From Coriaria nepalensis (Eukaryota > Streptophyta > Magnoliopsida > Cucurbitales > Coriariaceae), in the NCBI GenBank assembly GCA_027186245.1, contig CP114487.1:8179001-8243000 (forward strand): DNA of 64,000 nt, written 5' to 3'. Shown piece by piece: positions 1 through 12,890 of this stretch (position 1 is its first letter; each line of letters begins with the position of its first letter). The notes beneath the pieces were generated by a model. That model saw only the letters and a program-made list of their open reading frames with translations. It was not told the origin of the DNA and did not search any database. A program made the position numbers and the translations under genes.

Positions 1-287
1 TGGACTAATCTATGAAGTTTTCTTGCTGTTATCTTGTTGGCGATTAATCCGCTTTTTGGTAATTAACTCTGATGAAACTTATCTTTGGGGCATATCAGCC
101 GAGATTTTGGTTATTGTTTTAGAAGGTAACATTAGGTGAGCTAAGATTGGAATAGGGAACAGGGAGTTATTAGTTATTTATGCCTGCCATTGGCGTTGAG
201 CATTACACTTCAAAGGGTTAGGGTTTTCATATTCTTGCAAAACGTATTGAACTTTTCCGTGTGCTTACATCCTTTCTTGTTTTCCAG

Positions 288-1653
288 AATGAGAAAGCAG
301 CTTTGGCGCAAAAGGAAACTGATGAAAACTTGTTGAAATTGGCTGAAACTCAAGAGGTACGATTTGTTCTTGATTTTTCTCCTAACTTGATATTTTGTGT
401 TTGCATCACTTCCAAAATGTCCATGCTCTTTTTTTTTTGTTGCAATTGGATGTCTGTGGTTGGAAATGATAGAAAGACAAGCAGATTCTGCGAAAACAAA
501 TCATGGAGCTGGAAAAACGTCTTGATGAAAAACAAGCTTTGGAGTTAGAAACAGAGCACATGAGGGGAGCCGTACAGGTTATGGAACATATGACCGAGGC
601 TGATGATTTGGAGATGAAAAAAAAGATGGATGAACTTAAAGTAGAACTGCAGGAGAAAGAAGAAGAGTTGGAAGATTTAAATCGACTTACTCAGGCGCTA
701 ATTGTCAAGGAATGCAATAGTAATCAGGAACTTCAAGAGGCTCGTGAAGAATAAATCAATGTATGTACCTTTTTCCTCCCTTCCGTAAAATCATTCCTAG
801 CTGGCTATCAAAACGACTTTATATTGCTGTCCTTTTTGGCAACTGGTTTGCATAACCTACTGGTAATTTGAGTGATTAAGAATCAGAAATACCACCATTC
901 CAATTTGCATCTGATAGGCTTGTACTTCTTTCCTCCAGAGAATTGGGCAAAAGCTTTGTCTATTCTGTTGAGAATCCCATTCCTAATGTGGTCTGCATTG
1001 TTTCTGTTTTTATCATCTCTTTAGTGAAGATATACCTCCAACTGACATATTATTTATAGTTACTTTGACCTCACTTATTGTTATTCACACTGAACATGGG
1101 TATTGAAAGAGAAGACAAGCTGCTGTGCTCTTGTTGGAGTCAAGAGAATGGGAGATCTTCAAATAAAGCCATTTCTCTCTGTTGCGAAGAGAATGTTTCC
1201 CCAAGAAAAAGCAGACGAGAAAGCTCAAATGTCATGTTCAGAGTGGGATGACTACCTTCACGATCCTAGCTGGCATCCTTCCAAGAGAATCATGAATGGA
1301 GGAGAATCTAAGGTATGCATTATCGCCGAAAGAATGCAACTTCTTGATGAGCCTCTTTGTTTGAACAATTTCTATATCTATGCTTCTACTTGATTTTCAG
1401 TTAGTCTGATTAGGAAGTGGAAATCTATCTGCCCCTTATCTCTTTATGTATCATGATAAATGTTTGGTTTTGAATTCTGATTTTTCAGGAATTGATTGAT
1501 GAAGAAGATGAGAAGATAAAGTGCTTAAAAGAGTTGGGTGAGGAGGTGTATGAGGCTGTGACAACAGCATTGATGGAGTTGAACCAATATAACCCAAGTG
1601 GGAGACACAGTGTACCTGAGCTATGAAATTTCCAGGAAGGGAAGAAGGCTTAG
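288..1653 (+). pseudogene. XH-domain protein, IDN2/FDM (factor of DNA methylation) family, 3' part, with two in-frame stops
   Basis: IDN2/FDM proteins bind double-stranded RNA through an XS domain and act in RNA-directed DNA methylation in the nucleus. Only the 3' part lies in the window. Exons read as 288-356 and 473-760 (coiled coil, with motifs like LEKRLDEKQALELE and KKKMDELKVELQEKEEELEDL), about 1115-1312 (GVKRMGDL start of the XH domain, then CSEWDDYLHDPSWHP), and 1489 onward (ELIDEEDEKIKCLKELGEEV then TTALMELNQYNPSGR). The frame is broken by TAA at 752-754, where the family has a Leu before I-N, and by TGA at 1624-1626, where the family has Trp in PELWNF. After that TGA the sequence still reads NFQEGKKA before a TAG at 1651-1653. 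The acceptor of the third exon is weak. The upstream coiled coil and XS domain are off the window. Family identity is strong. Pseudogene status is inferred from the two stops. Confidence 0.75.
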
Positions 1654-2840
1654 GTAAGCAATGGAGAGCTGTAAAGAGAAAAAAGTGAAGGTAAGTATTT
1701 GAAATCATATAATAGGAGAGTGCTAAAATGAAACATGCTCTGCAACAAAGTTCCGATGAAAATTTATGTCTCCAACATTTCTTTTTGTCTGCGATGAAAT
1801 GCAAAAAGTTTGATCCCGGTTCGATTCAGATTAGGACTTATTTGTCACAACTCCCCTCCCACAGTATTATGATGAAAAACTTACAAGATAAAGCGTGATT
1901 GAATTTAATAGGATCATTATTGAATTGATTCCTAGAAGTTGATAAATTCTAGAATCCCAAACTTTATAATTGTGTTTGCCTATCAAGATAGTTAAATCAT
2001 TAAAACCATATACCTGTGTGCTTTGACAAATAGTCAGTCTCCATCTTTCTATTCTGAATCACTTGTGCATTTGTCAATATCTTTTCAAAACTTGAGTTTC
2101 TTGGAAGGTATACATGATCTCTTTTTGCCTGCTGCAGATCGGTAATATGTCAAAAATCAAGCAATCAAGCAATCAAATTATCAATAATTCTCTATGTACA
2201 GACAGGGTCAACGACCAACTTATATCAGCGACTGACTTGGCAAAGACCAAGTCAGTTAAGTATATGTTTAAGCTATTAATAATATCAAAATTGAAAGTCA
2301 AGATACTGTCGTGAATCAGATGCTTGAACTGCAGTTGGTTGCATTACCGCAAGAATAGGAGAGGGTTTCAACCGGTAACTCCGCTGCCTTCCGCCCTCGC
2401 CTATAAACTTTTATAGAGCCATAATTGCATCCCCTTTGATTAAAGCTCCGTGCAAACGGAATGAATCATTGCAAGACTTAAATTTCTTACCAAAAATGAT
2501 ACACTTCATTGAAACAAAGAGAAAGTGTTTAGATATAATTTATAAAGAAAAGAGTACACTTAACTTTTACTTCAACACATCAATTGTATATGTATTTATA
2601 TATAAATATATAATATGATATATATCATACTACCCACTATACATTACAAATATATATATATAGAGAGAGAGAGAGGACTTAATATCTCTCTCACTTGACA
2701 CTTCTACTTTACTCTCATCGTACACTGGTTAAATTTAAAATAATGAGACCAGTCAAAACACATCGATTTCTTAAAAGTGTGCTCCATCAGCGGCCATCAA
2801 TCGGGAAAGCTAATAGCGGGGATTGTCAAACACAAACCGA
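1654..2840. other. Spacer between the XH gene and expansin
   Basis: I see no gene here. It contains a short (TA)n/(GA)n microsatellite near 2650-2676. The right-hand part is probably the 3' UTR of the minus-strand expansin. Confidence 0.6.
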
Positions 2841-3811
2841 TCAAACTCTGAAATTTTTGCCGGTGAATGTTTGACCGAACTGCCAGTTGGCGGGGACGAT
2901 GTTCCATGACGTAGAGGTACGTCTGTCACTGCCCGTAACTCTAAAAGACAAGGTCTGGCCCACCAAAACAGCGTTCGACTGCCAGTTTTGACCCCAGTTC
3001 CGGCTCATGCTTATCCACCCTGTCTTTGATCCTTTCACGCTCGCCCTCACGATATCCCCTGCACCCGCCACGTTGGAGATTAAAACCAAGTTGAAGTACA
3101 TGTGCCCGTTTATCGTGAACCTTATCCCTCCGCGCTTTCGGCATGCCACTCTGCGTAAATAAGTCGAACGTACGTTACGTGCATGAGAAAAACGGGGAAA
3201 AGAATTATCAGGCGATAAAACGACAGCATTGAAGATAAGTAGCGTGGCATATTACCGGCGGTAGGAGATTGGAACTATTCCGGCGCGGTACTCGGCGATC
3301 TGAAGGAACATGGGCATGGCAAGGTCGAAATGGGGGCGAGGGGGGTTGCACCAGCCACCATTGTCGTTGGGCAGAGCGAAGTTAGGCGGGCAGAAGTTGG
3401 TAGCGGTGATTAAGATGGAAGGGCTGCCGGAATGGCACCATCTTCGGTCGTTTGCGCACTTGATCTCAAAGCAAGCACCGCAGCTCAGCCCGCTGTTGAA
3501 CAGAGCCGTGCTTAGTGCCGCCGTGTTCACGCCGTACCCCTGGCTGTACAAGTTACCGTACCCGCAAGCTCCGCCTGTTTGAGATAATTATAACAGATAT
3601 ATGAGGATCGAGTTTAAAACAGACAAAAGAGGTAGCTTAGCTAGACTGTGTACGTACCCATAGTGCCAGAGGCGTCAGAGCCGCCGTAGAAGGTGGCGTG
3701 AGCTGTTTGCCATTGGCCGCCGCTGTATACGCCGGGGATTCTACCATCTGTGGCCATCCACATTGTTGAGATCATGAGACATGATGTTAATAAACTCAGC
3801 CTGTTTGCCAT
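2841..3811 (-). CDS. EXPA: Alpha-expansin (EXPA6-like), 3 exons, 260 aa
   Basis: Alpha-expansins are secreted wall proteins that loosen cellulose-xyloglucan contacts during growth, without hydrolysis. Exons on the minus strand are 3811-3658, 3574-3256 and 3150-2841, with phases consistent and GT-AG at both introns. The N-terminus ([18 protein letters not shown]) is a signal peptide. The DPBB domain starts near [11 protein letters not shown], carries the expected cysteines ([38 protein letters not shown]), and has the HFD motif at about residues 133-135. The [15 protein letters not shown] stretch is typical of alpha-expansins. The C-terminal cellulose-binding-like domain ends [14 protein letters not shown]. 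The length is normal. The ATG chosen is the first in frame and gives the signal peptide. Assignment to EXPA6 rather than another EXPA rests on neighbourhood, not on sequence. Confidence 0.93.
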
Positions 3812-5638
3812 TTTCTCTCTCTACTATCAGTACCTACAGAGAGTAGAGAGAGAGAAATAATTGAAGCGGAGATGCAGGCGAATGGAAAGAAAACGTAAAG
3901 AGTACTTATGGAGAAGGGGGAGTGACTGATGGAGGGGCTATTTTAGTCCTTTTCTTTTTCAATTGAGCTTCTTCTTTTTTTTTTTTCTTTTCTTTTCTTT
4001 TTTTAAAGTTAATAAACGTGATTGGACTATAAAACGAGACAACTCAGACAAGGAAAAATGAGACGATGACAATACCTCATGCTGAGGTCAGGCAATGGAC
4101 CCCAGGAATTACAGTACAAAGGTGAGGGGCAAAATTAAGAAAGAAAATAAATAAATAAAAAGAAAAGGAAGAAGGAATCAGATTAGTGCGAAGTAGCTTT
4201 GGTTCGGACGGAGGTTGAGGCGTGACGAGCGGCTGTGATTTGGTGGACTTCTTGGGGTCCACCAGAGATCCCAAGTCCAAACCCCCCCTCGGACCCCAGA
4301 GATTTGTGAAGGAGTACCAGCAAAGAGAGCATCCAACATGTGAGCCCGTATTCGTAGAAGTGGGGCCCCGCCCGACACACACAAATCAGGATCTCGAGCC
4401 ACACATCAATTAATCAATCTAGTTAATTATGATTGTCGATACTTACTCAATAGTACATTACTGCTATTACTAGCAAGGCCCATGTGCCTCAAGGGGACAT
4501 GGACCAATCAGGTCTCCACGTAGGTGTGATAGAGGGATTGGATGCACGCCAGTATAACCATGATCACGTCTGTTTAAAGCGTGCTGCCCCCTGTCTTCAC
4601 CCTCAAGCCATAGCCATAGCCATGTGACCGTTAATCATATCTTGTTGGCCCCACCGTCAAAACCTATTTTTTCAAATTTTCACCCGAGTAAGAAATTTGA
4701 TCGGTTATAAAATAGCTCCACTACTTTTACTTGAAAACATGATGCCGTTATGACGCCGTTACACAGATTCTGACGACAAGTAATTAGTCCAAATGCCAGT
4801 TTTCACAACTATGTGAAGTCAAAAGAGCATTCAATTTATGTTTTCTGCCACCAATCATGCCATGATTGAGCCAATAGATACCGTCGACTCACTTTTTGGT
4901 TGATTGATGTTACTACATATATCTATTAATTATAATAGTAAATGTTCGGATAATCTTATTATATTAGATCCGTGTACGATTTGTACGAATTTATTGTGAT
5001 ATATATTTATATAATTATATATTATATTAAATTTTATTATAATTATAAATATTATTTTTATATATTATATTAAAATAAATTTATAAGTATAATAAAATTT
5101 AACGTGACAATATTGCAAGAATCTTAATGCACTTTAGTTGGTAAAATGAGCCCAGCCAGTCCGTCCACACGCTCGATCTGTTTGTAAGTAAGTTGTGGAG
5201 GTGGGCTAGCTTTGACGACAGAGGGATGAGATGGGGAACAAACATGTTGGGCTGGGTAAGATAAGGTGATGCCTAGCCCGATGCTAACTGGGCCCCACAT
5301 TGTGGGCATGATAACAAACAACCCCAGTTGCTAAACTCAACCAAACCCATCATCCTCTATGCATTTTAACAATATCATGTTACTCTGGCCCAAATAATAG
5401 AGTTAAAATTGCAACCCCACGATATCTTATGTTCCCGTTTTTATGTTTTGAGCTAAAATTTAAGTCAAAGAATTCTATAGCATCGTCTGATCTGATCTTT
5501 TTGATATGAATGCTAAATTGAGTTTGGATCATTTTGATGTAGTATGTGCTTATGCTTAAGACAACTTTTTTGTTGCATTAAAATTAACCAAGTACTTCTA
5601 CTAAAATTATTTACGATAGTTAAAAATACTTAGAACCA
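3812..5638. other. Expansin upstream region and AT-rich spacer
   Basis: No gene is recognised. The expansin leader holds GA/CT-rich runs (about 3815-3858), and a long pyrimidine stretch follows at about 3970-4004. Short open frames around 4077-4412 resemble no family I know. 4915-5110 is very AT-rich. Confidence 0.5.
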
Positions 5639-6568
5639 TTATAAATAGGTATTATGAAAGGTCTCTAGAAATAATTCAAATGGTGTTTGTATTCTAGAGG
5701 TCCTAATTGGAAAGGTGGATCTAATTTGTTTTGGTAGAGCACAGATTGTGCAATTTGGATGCTTTGAGGTGTATGGAATGCTAGATATGTTTTTGATGTT
5801 AGGGTATACTAAATGCCCTACTCTTTTATGCCAAAGTTCTATTTCACAGTGAACGGAAAGAGAAGTACGATGAAAAAATGAAGTTTTATTGAAATCTGCG
5901 TTACATGCTTTATTGTCATTATAGTGACTTTGTAAGTGAAATGAATCAGAAGAACATACGGGACAAATAGAATTCAATACAGTAGATTTTGATTTTCTTA
6001 TGCTAGAACCAAAAGTACATGGAAATGAAGCATTAGGATCGCTAGAGATCAGATAGTATAATCATTGGCTTTGCTTATCAACTCCCAAGACCATTCCACT
6101 CATGAAATCTTGAAAAAACACAGATATTTGGGAAAAAAAGAAACTGAAACATTGTTATCATGAGAAAAAGGAGGTTGGATCTGAAATTGGATACATATAG
6201 AACATTTGATTGGATATTTTGACTGTTCCAAAATGTGTGGCATTGGTCTTTGACCCATTTGGTAATGTAATAGATGAAAAAGGAAGTGGTGCACATGATT
6301 TGCAGTCAATTATATTGTAAAAAAAAAAAGTCATATGATTTGTTGCCATTATACCTAATATCCAACAATTTGCATTTGTATATAAACTGCACAAGCTAAA
6401 AGATGTACCTGTCAAGTTTGCCATTGGTTGGTTTTGAGTTGCCGGAGTTGTATCTTTATTCAGCATGTTGAGGAACTTCTGGTATTGATCTAGAGTGAAC
6501 AATTGTTGTGTTTGTGAAGGGAGACTGCATTTGCTTATCTTGGCCATCAATTTACTAATTTGGATCAA
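5639..6568 (-). mobile_element. Ty1/copia gag-protease/pre-integrase fragment, decayed
   Basis: On the minus strand, 6568-6158 reads as the end of gag and the protease region, with ATNHMT following a degraded active-site stretch (WILGIM in place of the usual W-I-x-D-S-G). 5977-5639 reads as a GAG-pre-integrase domain (LWHKRVGHL, then CTICALPKQ). The two parts are in different frames, and the join (FFPNICVF) also needs frame changes. No LTR was recognised on either side. Integrase and reverse transcriptase are absent, so this is a dead fragment. Confidence 0.8.
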
Positions 6569-7824
6569 TTTTGTCCTTTAAAAAATTTTGAACACTTTGT
6601 GTAGAGTTTGGCTAGTATGATTTAGTCTTGGTGAACTTGAAATTGGCTAGAAACCCAATTAATTTGTAGTAAGAATCTCTTTTATGACTATTTTTGTGAT
6701 GGCCATCTTAAAATATTTTTTATTTTGAATGATAAAGTTTATTTTTTGACAGTGTAACTAAAATTTTATTATACAAAAATACGAGGATCATTGGTCATAT
6801 TGAAATACTCTTTCTAATCTTTCAAGACATGAATAACATTAGTGGAAGAATAAGCTATTCCTCCGAATAATTCCTTTGAAAAAGAATTTAAGATCCAACT
6901 TAAGACTGTGGTATTACAATGATCTTATTATTACTGTAAGAAGAGATATATTTCTGAATGAGTATATATCTTATAAATTATTCTTAATTTATTCTTTGCA
7001 ATCAGAGCAATCAGCATCGCACAACTTCTTATCCTATAATTCTCTTTTTCGATAAATTATTATGAAATGAAATTAACACCAGATGTATAAAAAGTAAAAA
7101 TACATAAGAAAATCCACTGAGCGAGAAAAAAAGATTATGATTTCGATATAGGTATCAAAATCAGTGAGGAGAGAGAAAAATCACTTATGTATACTAATGA
7201 TCAAACTTAACTAGAGCTAAGAAAGTATTAACTGTAGCTAAACTAACTAAGCTAGCTAACCGTATTGATAGTAAACTAACGGTATATAACAACTAACTAT
7301 CAAGCAACTCCAACTGTACATGATAGTAAACCCGTAATTTTTGGATAATTGATTCAAATTTCGGCTGGATTAACTGGTTGGCCGATTCTATGCCCACCCC
7401 TCCTCAATCATTGGTTTGAATCTGTAAAACATTCTTTCATTTCGTTTTTGGTTGTTAAGAATCAGCTCGAATGACCGAAAAAGAGTAAGGACTACATGTA
7501 GCTTAGGAAGAACATAGTCAGTTATAAAGCTAAACCGTCACGTAGTTTTTTTTGTCATTACATCGATGCGTTCTTACTCCATAGGAAAGAAAACGACGTT
7601 CCCTTTCCTGGACGCTAAAAAGAATTTCCGTTTTTTTTTTTTTTTTGGCCAAACGCTATAAAGAATTTCAGCCGTGCGATTAGACTGGAAAATCTAAATA
7701 TCAATTAATTATCAGAGAAGAAGCCAACCAGATATTAGCGACTAGAAGCCCCCAACCATAAAACCTTCCACGCGCTCTTCCTCTTTCTCTTTGGTTCGTA
7801 ACGATCTCAGCCTCATGTTCATCA
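6569..7824. other. Spacer upstream of PGRL2-like gene
   Basis: No gene is seen. A stretch at about 7345-7400 ends in a CCCACCCCT-type motif and resembles the terminal inverted repeat of a hAT-like element, but no partner end was found. The last 300 bases probably hold the PGRL2-like promoter and 5' UTR. Confidence 0.45.
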
Positions 7825-9846
7825 ATGGCCGGCACGTGCACGTCTCTCACTCGCCACGTCACTAACATCACCGGCGTCGAACTTTCCAGAGCGTTCCGTT
7901 CGGGAGCTACGTTCCCTGTGGTACGAATCTCAGCTCAGAGGAACAGCGCTGCCTGCCCCTGCGACGAACTCGTCGCTCAAGGTCCTTCTTGTATATTCGT
8001 CGGTCCTATTGAGACCGCCAGTAAAGAAACCCTAGAAGCTCTCTACTTTCAGGTTACTCGCTGAATCACTCTATCATTCTTTTGTTTCTTCCATTTATGC
8101 AAGATTATGTTTCTAATTTTTTCGCTCATTGATGGCTTTAATTTTAGGCGAGGGATGCGTATTACAGTGGGAAGCCATTAATTGTCGACGATATGTTTGA
8201 TAGAGTAGAGGTAAGGTCGAGATAGGTTGTAATTGAAATTTCTTTATTTTCGGTTTAATGATGTTTATGCAATTCCTCTTTCCTTATATGGAAAAAAATG
8301 GTTGAAATAGTTAAAGCTAAGATGGTATGGCTCAAAATCTGTGGTCAAGTATCCTAGGTGCAGCCTTAGGCGGCAATCCACTTATGCTGATGCTGAGGTA
8401 ATTCTTTAAAGCACTGATATCTCTTGATTCATGGAATGTGTTTGTCGTTTGTTTCCATTGCTTTGACTTGATATATAATAAAGAAATTCAATTGGTATTT
8501 AATCGTTCAGAATCCCTCTATAGATGAATTGACATTTTAAGATCAGTTACAATGTCTTCATAGTTGTTTAGTCAGTGTAGATTGTAGCCGTGATTTTCAT
8601 ATCTCGGCATCTTCTTATAAAACTGAGAACCATCCCTTCTTTTAGTAGTTGAAATTTATCTTAAATGCTTCTTTGAGTTCCTTTTTTTGATCTATGGTTA
8701 CTCGTTTTGCATGTATATATGTGTCAGCTCTTCTTCTCTCTTTATCTTTCACTTGAGTATTGAGTGACGTGGATGTAGGGCAGGAAGATATATCACAGGT
8801 TCTTGCATTAGCAAGCATATGGATGCTGTTTCTTTCTTTCGGATGTGCTGCATGTCTTGTGCCTATTATATACACCATCACTGTCAGCCTAGCTTACCGA
8901 GATCCGTACAACTCTGGATTTTTCTATGGTGGCCAAGATTCTTCAGCATTTGAGTTTCTTGCCTTGGTGAATGATTTTCTGTTCATGGCATTGGGTTCTC
9001 TGATTGGTTATCCAATTGCTTCATCATCTGGTATTTTATCTTTACTTGCTACATTTATGTAATACATCAATATAGAGGTCAGCTAATGGAATGTACATGT
9101 TTTTCTGCAGTTAGAGTGCTTCAAGGTCTGTGGAGGAATGAGCTGGTGGCACTAAAGGGGGCATGCCCAAATTGTGGTGAAGAGGTCTGTCAATAGTCTT
9201 GATAGCTTTGGCCATAATGTTTTTGTTTGAATTATTGTTTTCAATTGGCACTCTAGTTAGCCTATGTTTTCCTTTCAAATTCATATAGGTATTTGCATTT
9301 GTGAGATCTGATCGATCTAATGACTCCCCCCATAGAGCAGATTGTCATGTATGCGAGAGCTTATTGGAATTCCGCTTCATATTTGAGGTAAAGCTGAAGT
9401 TTCATTCTGTTTCTGACTCCAATAAATATAAATAACCATCATAAGTGGTCACGAGAAATTCTCTTATGAGCATGGCCTATGTGGACTTAACAAATTATTA
9501 AATTCTATCTTGTCAAGTGGTATGAAAAGTAACAAACTGGTCCTATCTATCATATGTTGGGATTGGATGGTCCACTTTGATCTTAATCTGATTTCACAAA
9601 GAATGTCTTATTGGTTACTTAGCGAATATGTAGAATGTTAGGATACGGAGTTGCTGTTGTAACCGTAGTTGAAAGCTGCACAGCTAATCATACTTGCTTA
9701 TTTATACATCAGAGGTTGCTGTTGCACTGTTAAATACGAGCTTCACTATACTATTTGTGATCTTTATGCAGCAATCAAATTCAAACCTGGGTAGAAGATG
9801 GGTTTATGGCCGCATCTACCTTGTTTCTCGAAGAGGCAGAAGCTAG
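7825..9846 (+). CDS. PGRL2: PGRL2-like (PGR5-like A) thylakoid protein, 7 exons, 290 aa
   Basis: This belongs to the PGRL family of thylakoid membrane proteins connected with PGR5 and cyclic electron flow. Exons are 7825-8052, 8148-8210, 8311-8397, 8784-9030, 9111-9184, 9289-9387 and 9772-9846; all phases agree and every intron is GT-AG. The short N-terminus is transit-peptide-like. It is followed by a soluble part (CIFVGPIETASKETLEALYF, ARDAYYSGKPLIVDDMFDRV, LKLRWYGSKSVVKYPRCSLR). Two membrane segments lie at about residues 134-160 and 182-206. A zinc-ribbon-like pair, CPNC (227-230) and CHVC (252-255), follows. The C-terminus ends GRIYLVSRRGRS. The sequence matches what I remember of the PGRL2 branch (At5g59400) much better than PGRL1A/B. 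Exon 4 uses the acceptor after GGGCAG, which keeps the frame. Subfamily choice is from memory. Confidence 0.83.
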
Positions 9847-10642
9847 AGTCAGGGATTTCTGTGATGCATAACGCCGTTAGTATCCGTGATAAACCACATT
9901 TTGTATTGATATCGCTATTCTTTCCTGTTCCTCAGAGACCATTTTTCTTTTCTGTTCTTTTATTTTCCGCAGAAAGAGGCAATTTTATCATTTGGCTTCT
10001 CTGACAAGCCTCCATACCCTTGTAATAATGTTTGATAAAATATAAATTTTATTTATCTAATAGCTTACATGCTCATTCGTTTGACATTGCACTTCTGGTG
10101 GTCGGGCAACTAGGAGGAGAAAGGGATCTCATTTCGGTGCGACCTGTCGTTCGAATTTGTGCGACATATCGTTATACTTCTCGGTCATTACAGGTAGCCC
10201 AAGTTTGAGACTTTGGCAGCGCGATGAGCAAAATCAAAAAACTTTGACAGTTAAAAGAGTATTAGCATCGGCTTTTTATATCTTATTTTTTATATTTAGC
10301 TTAATTTTAATTAATATGATATATTTTTAAATTTTAATTAATTAAAATTAATTTAACTCAATATTTGATATTCTATTATATTTTTTATATATTAATTAAA
10401 TATTATTTTTAAATCAATTTTTATTATGAGAGAAGAGAGAAAATATAAGTATAAGAAAAATAGATAAATATATAATATTAAAAAAATAAAAAAAGAGAAA
10501 ATACTGACAAAAAATTATAGCTAAATCTTATAATGATTCTTTCAAATTCTTTAAAATTTATGACTAATTAAAGTTTTAAGTAATAAAATTAAATAAAAAA
10601 AATTAAATAAAAAAAATTAAATTTAAAGAATTAGATGCAAAA

Positions 10643-10679
<37 letters not shown>

Positions 10680-12423
10680 ACGAGTTCAAATTTTTTAAGA
10701 TTATACTTAATTAAAGTTTTATAGAAAACCGGATGGAAGTGTTCTGAGAATCCACGTTACGATGTGAAAGTGACGCGCTTGTCAAAGACGCGTGGATTTG
10801 ATGACTCAAAAGTTGAATAATCGGAACTTTGAATTAGAAAGGTTGAAAATTCAAGGGAGATTTAGTTAGTTGACTTTATGTCAACAAAAAAAAAAATGTG
10901 AGATGACTTTCTGATTTGAGGTTTTGTTAACTAATTATATTTATATCCTCACCTTCACCCTAAATCTCTTTTCTTACCAAAACCTGATGCTATCGGACCC
11001 AAATAATGGCGCCAAAAACGAGTTCTCCTTTTAATTATATTTACTCAAAAAGAAATTATGTTATAAAATTTAAGTTTAAGATTTATATTTAGTATTTAAA
11101 TTTAAGGTTTTAAGTTTAAAAATATAAAAATAAAATTACAAAATTAATAATCCTCTTTTTTTATATTTAATTTTTTGAAATTGACTGGTTTCGAACCGAA
11201 ATCTCTTATTCAATCACTTTGGATTGTTTTAAGATATTATAAAATCATAAAATAGATTCATATAACTTTTCATAAAATTAAAAAATACATCAATTAGAGT
11301 TATATAACATAAGATAAAAATTTATAAAATTGAATAAATAAAATAAATAAATAAAATAAATAAATAAACTTTTTTCCAAATAAAAATTTTATTATATGTT
11401 AGTAAATAATATATAAATAGTTAAAATTCGGATAGAAGGAGGAAAATTTAAAATTTATTATATGAGATGTGGTAAAATAAAAGAAATAAAAACTATAAAT
11501 GATTTTTTTTTTTTGAAATATTTATGTGACTTATCCCACCCAAATAAAAGGAAAAAAATCAAAAATTGAAATTTAGAGAATCGGGCCACCTAAGCATCAA
11601 GCCGAGTTTTTTTGGTGGCTCATCAGTTGGGCCAAAAAGCTTGTCCCATTTTGACAGTTCTAAAGTTGACTAATTCCGGACTAAAATTTTGTCCAATAAT
11701 TTTGGATTGGTTGTAAATATTATAAAATCATATAAAAAAATATATCATAAAAATATATTTACTTTCCATAGATTTCAATAACACCTCAATCGGAGTTGTA
11801 TAACTCGAGGTAAAAATTCTTGAATTTTCAGTCTAAAAATATGATTTCAGTCCAAACTCAGTCAACTTCAAGATTTTTTATCTCGAATTATATAACTCCA
11901 ATTGAGTTGTTCTTAAATTCTATAGAAAGTTATAAGAATGTATTTTTATTATATATATATATATATATAATTTTTTAAAATAATTTTATAACATCTAAAA
12001 TTGGTCTAAAATTATTGAATAAAAATTTCGATCTAAATATTCATTTTGAAATTATAATTTTGATCAAGAACCAATCAACTTCAAAAATTTTTTATCTTGA
12101 ATTATATAATCCAATTGAAGTATTGCTAAATTCTATAAAAAAAATCTAATAATTTAATTTTATGATATATATATTTAAAATAATTTAAAATATTTAAAAT
12201 CAAATCAAAATCATAATTTCAATATAACTTAAGCAAGTCGAAATCTTGATCTTTTTCTCTTTTTTTTCTAAATTAATATTTTTCATTATCCTCTCTTCAT
12301 ATAAAAATAAATCCCTCTCTATTCTTATTTTTTGTTATTATCCGGATTAGCAAAGCAAATTCGTAGAAACTGGCTAGCAGCTGGCAAATGGAGGGGAAGA
12401 AAAAGATGTAAAGTAATTAAGTA

Positions 12424-12454
<31 letters not shown>

Positions 12455-12744
12455 TTTATTTTTTTTTAATATTTAATTTTAATTAAAAAAGAGAGTCATT
12501 CGGCAAAAGTATTAGAAAAAATTATATTTTATCATATTATCTCGAAGTTCAATAAGCGGAACAGAATAATAAGCAATTAAGCAATCACAGCAAAACCGCC
12601 ACCGAATTTCACCTCGGCGTCCTCGCTGTCCTCTGAAATCACAGATCTCTCTCAGTCTCTCTCTTTCTCTCTCAATCTTCCTATATATCTCTGTGCTCTC
12701 CGTTAAGCAAGTATTCCCACAATATAATTATACAACGAGTAGCC
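9847..12744. other. AT-rich spacer with inverted repeats and (TA)n tracts
   Basis: The first 200 bases are probably the PGRL2-like 3' UTR. The rest is very AT-rich, with (TA)n tracts at 10642-10665 and 12428-12455 and several related copies of an element arranged head-to-head (listed separately). A pyrimidine-rich TCTCTCTC leader at about 12644-12690 precedes the ORP gene. No coding sequence is seen. Confidence 0.6.
11694..12017. repeat. Large imperfect inverted repeat (hairpin, about 130-150 bp arms)
   Basis: The left arm 11694-11824 and right arm 11867-12017 are reverse complements with scattered mismatches, separated by a loop of about 42 bases. Matching landmarks are GGAGTTGTATAACTCGAG in the left arm against CTCGAATTATATAACTCC in the right, and CAATAATTTTGG against the CTAAAATTATTG end. 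Weaker relatives of the same arm occur near 11200-11330 and 12080-12180, so this is probably a fold-back or MITE-like family and not a chance palindrome. Confidence 0.65.
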
Positions 12745-12847
12745 ATGGCTAGCCCTAATCCGAATCAGAACAAGGGTTTCTTCGCCGCCATGAGTTCTGG
12801 CCTCTCCAAGTTCGGAAACGCTATGCATCGATCCGTCAACGGGTACT

Positions 12848-12890
<43 letters not shown>

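Noticed and set aside
4077..4412. Overlapping open frames on both strands in a GC-richer patch upstream of expansin
   Set aside because: Several mutually exclusive frames of similar length and no recognisable motif. Base composition alone can produce them.
7345..7400. Possible hAT-like terminal inverted repeat (CGGCTGGATT, CCCACCCCT)
   Set aside because: Only one end was found. No inverted partner or target duplication could be located nearby, so no element is claimed.
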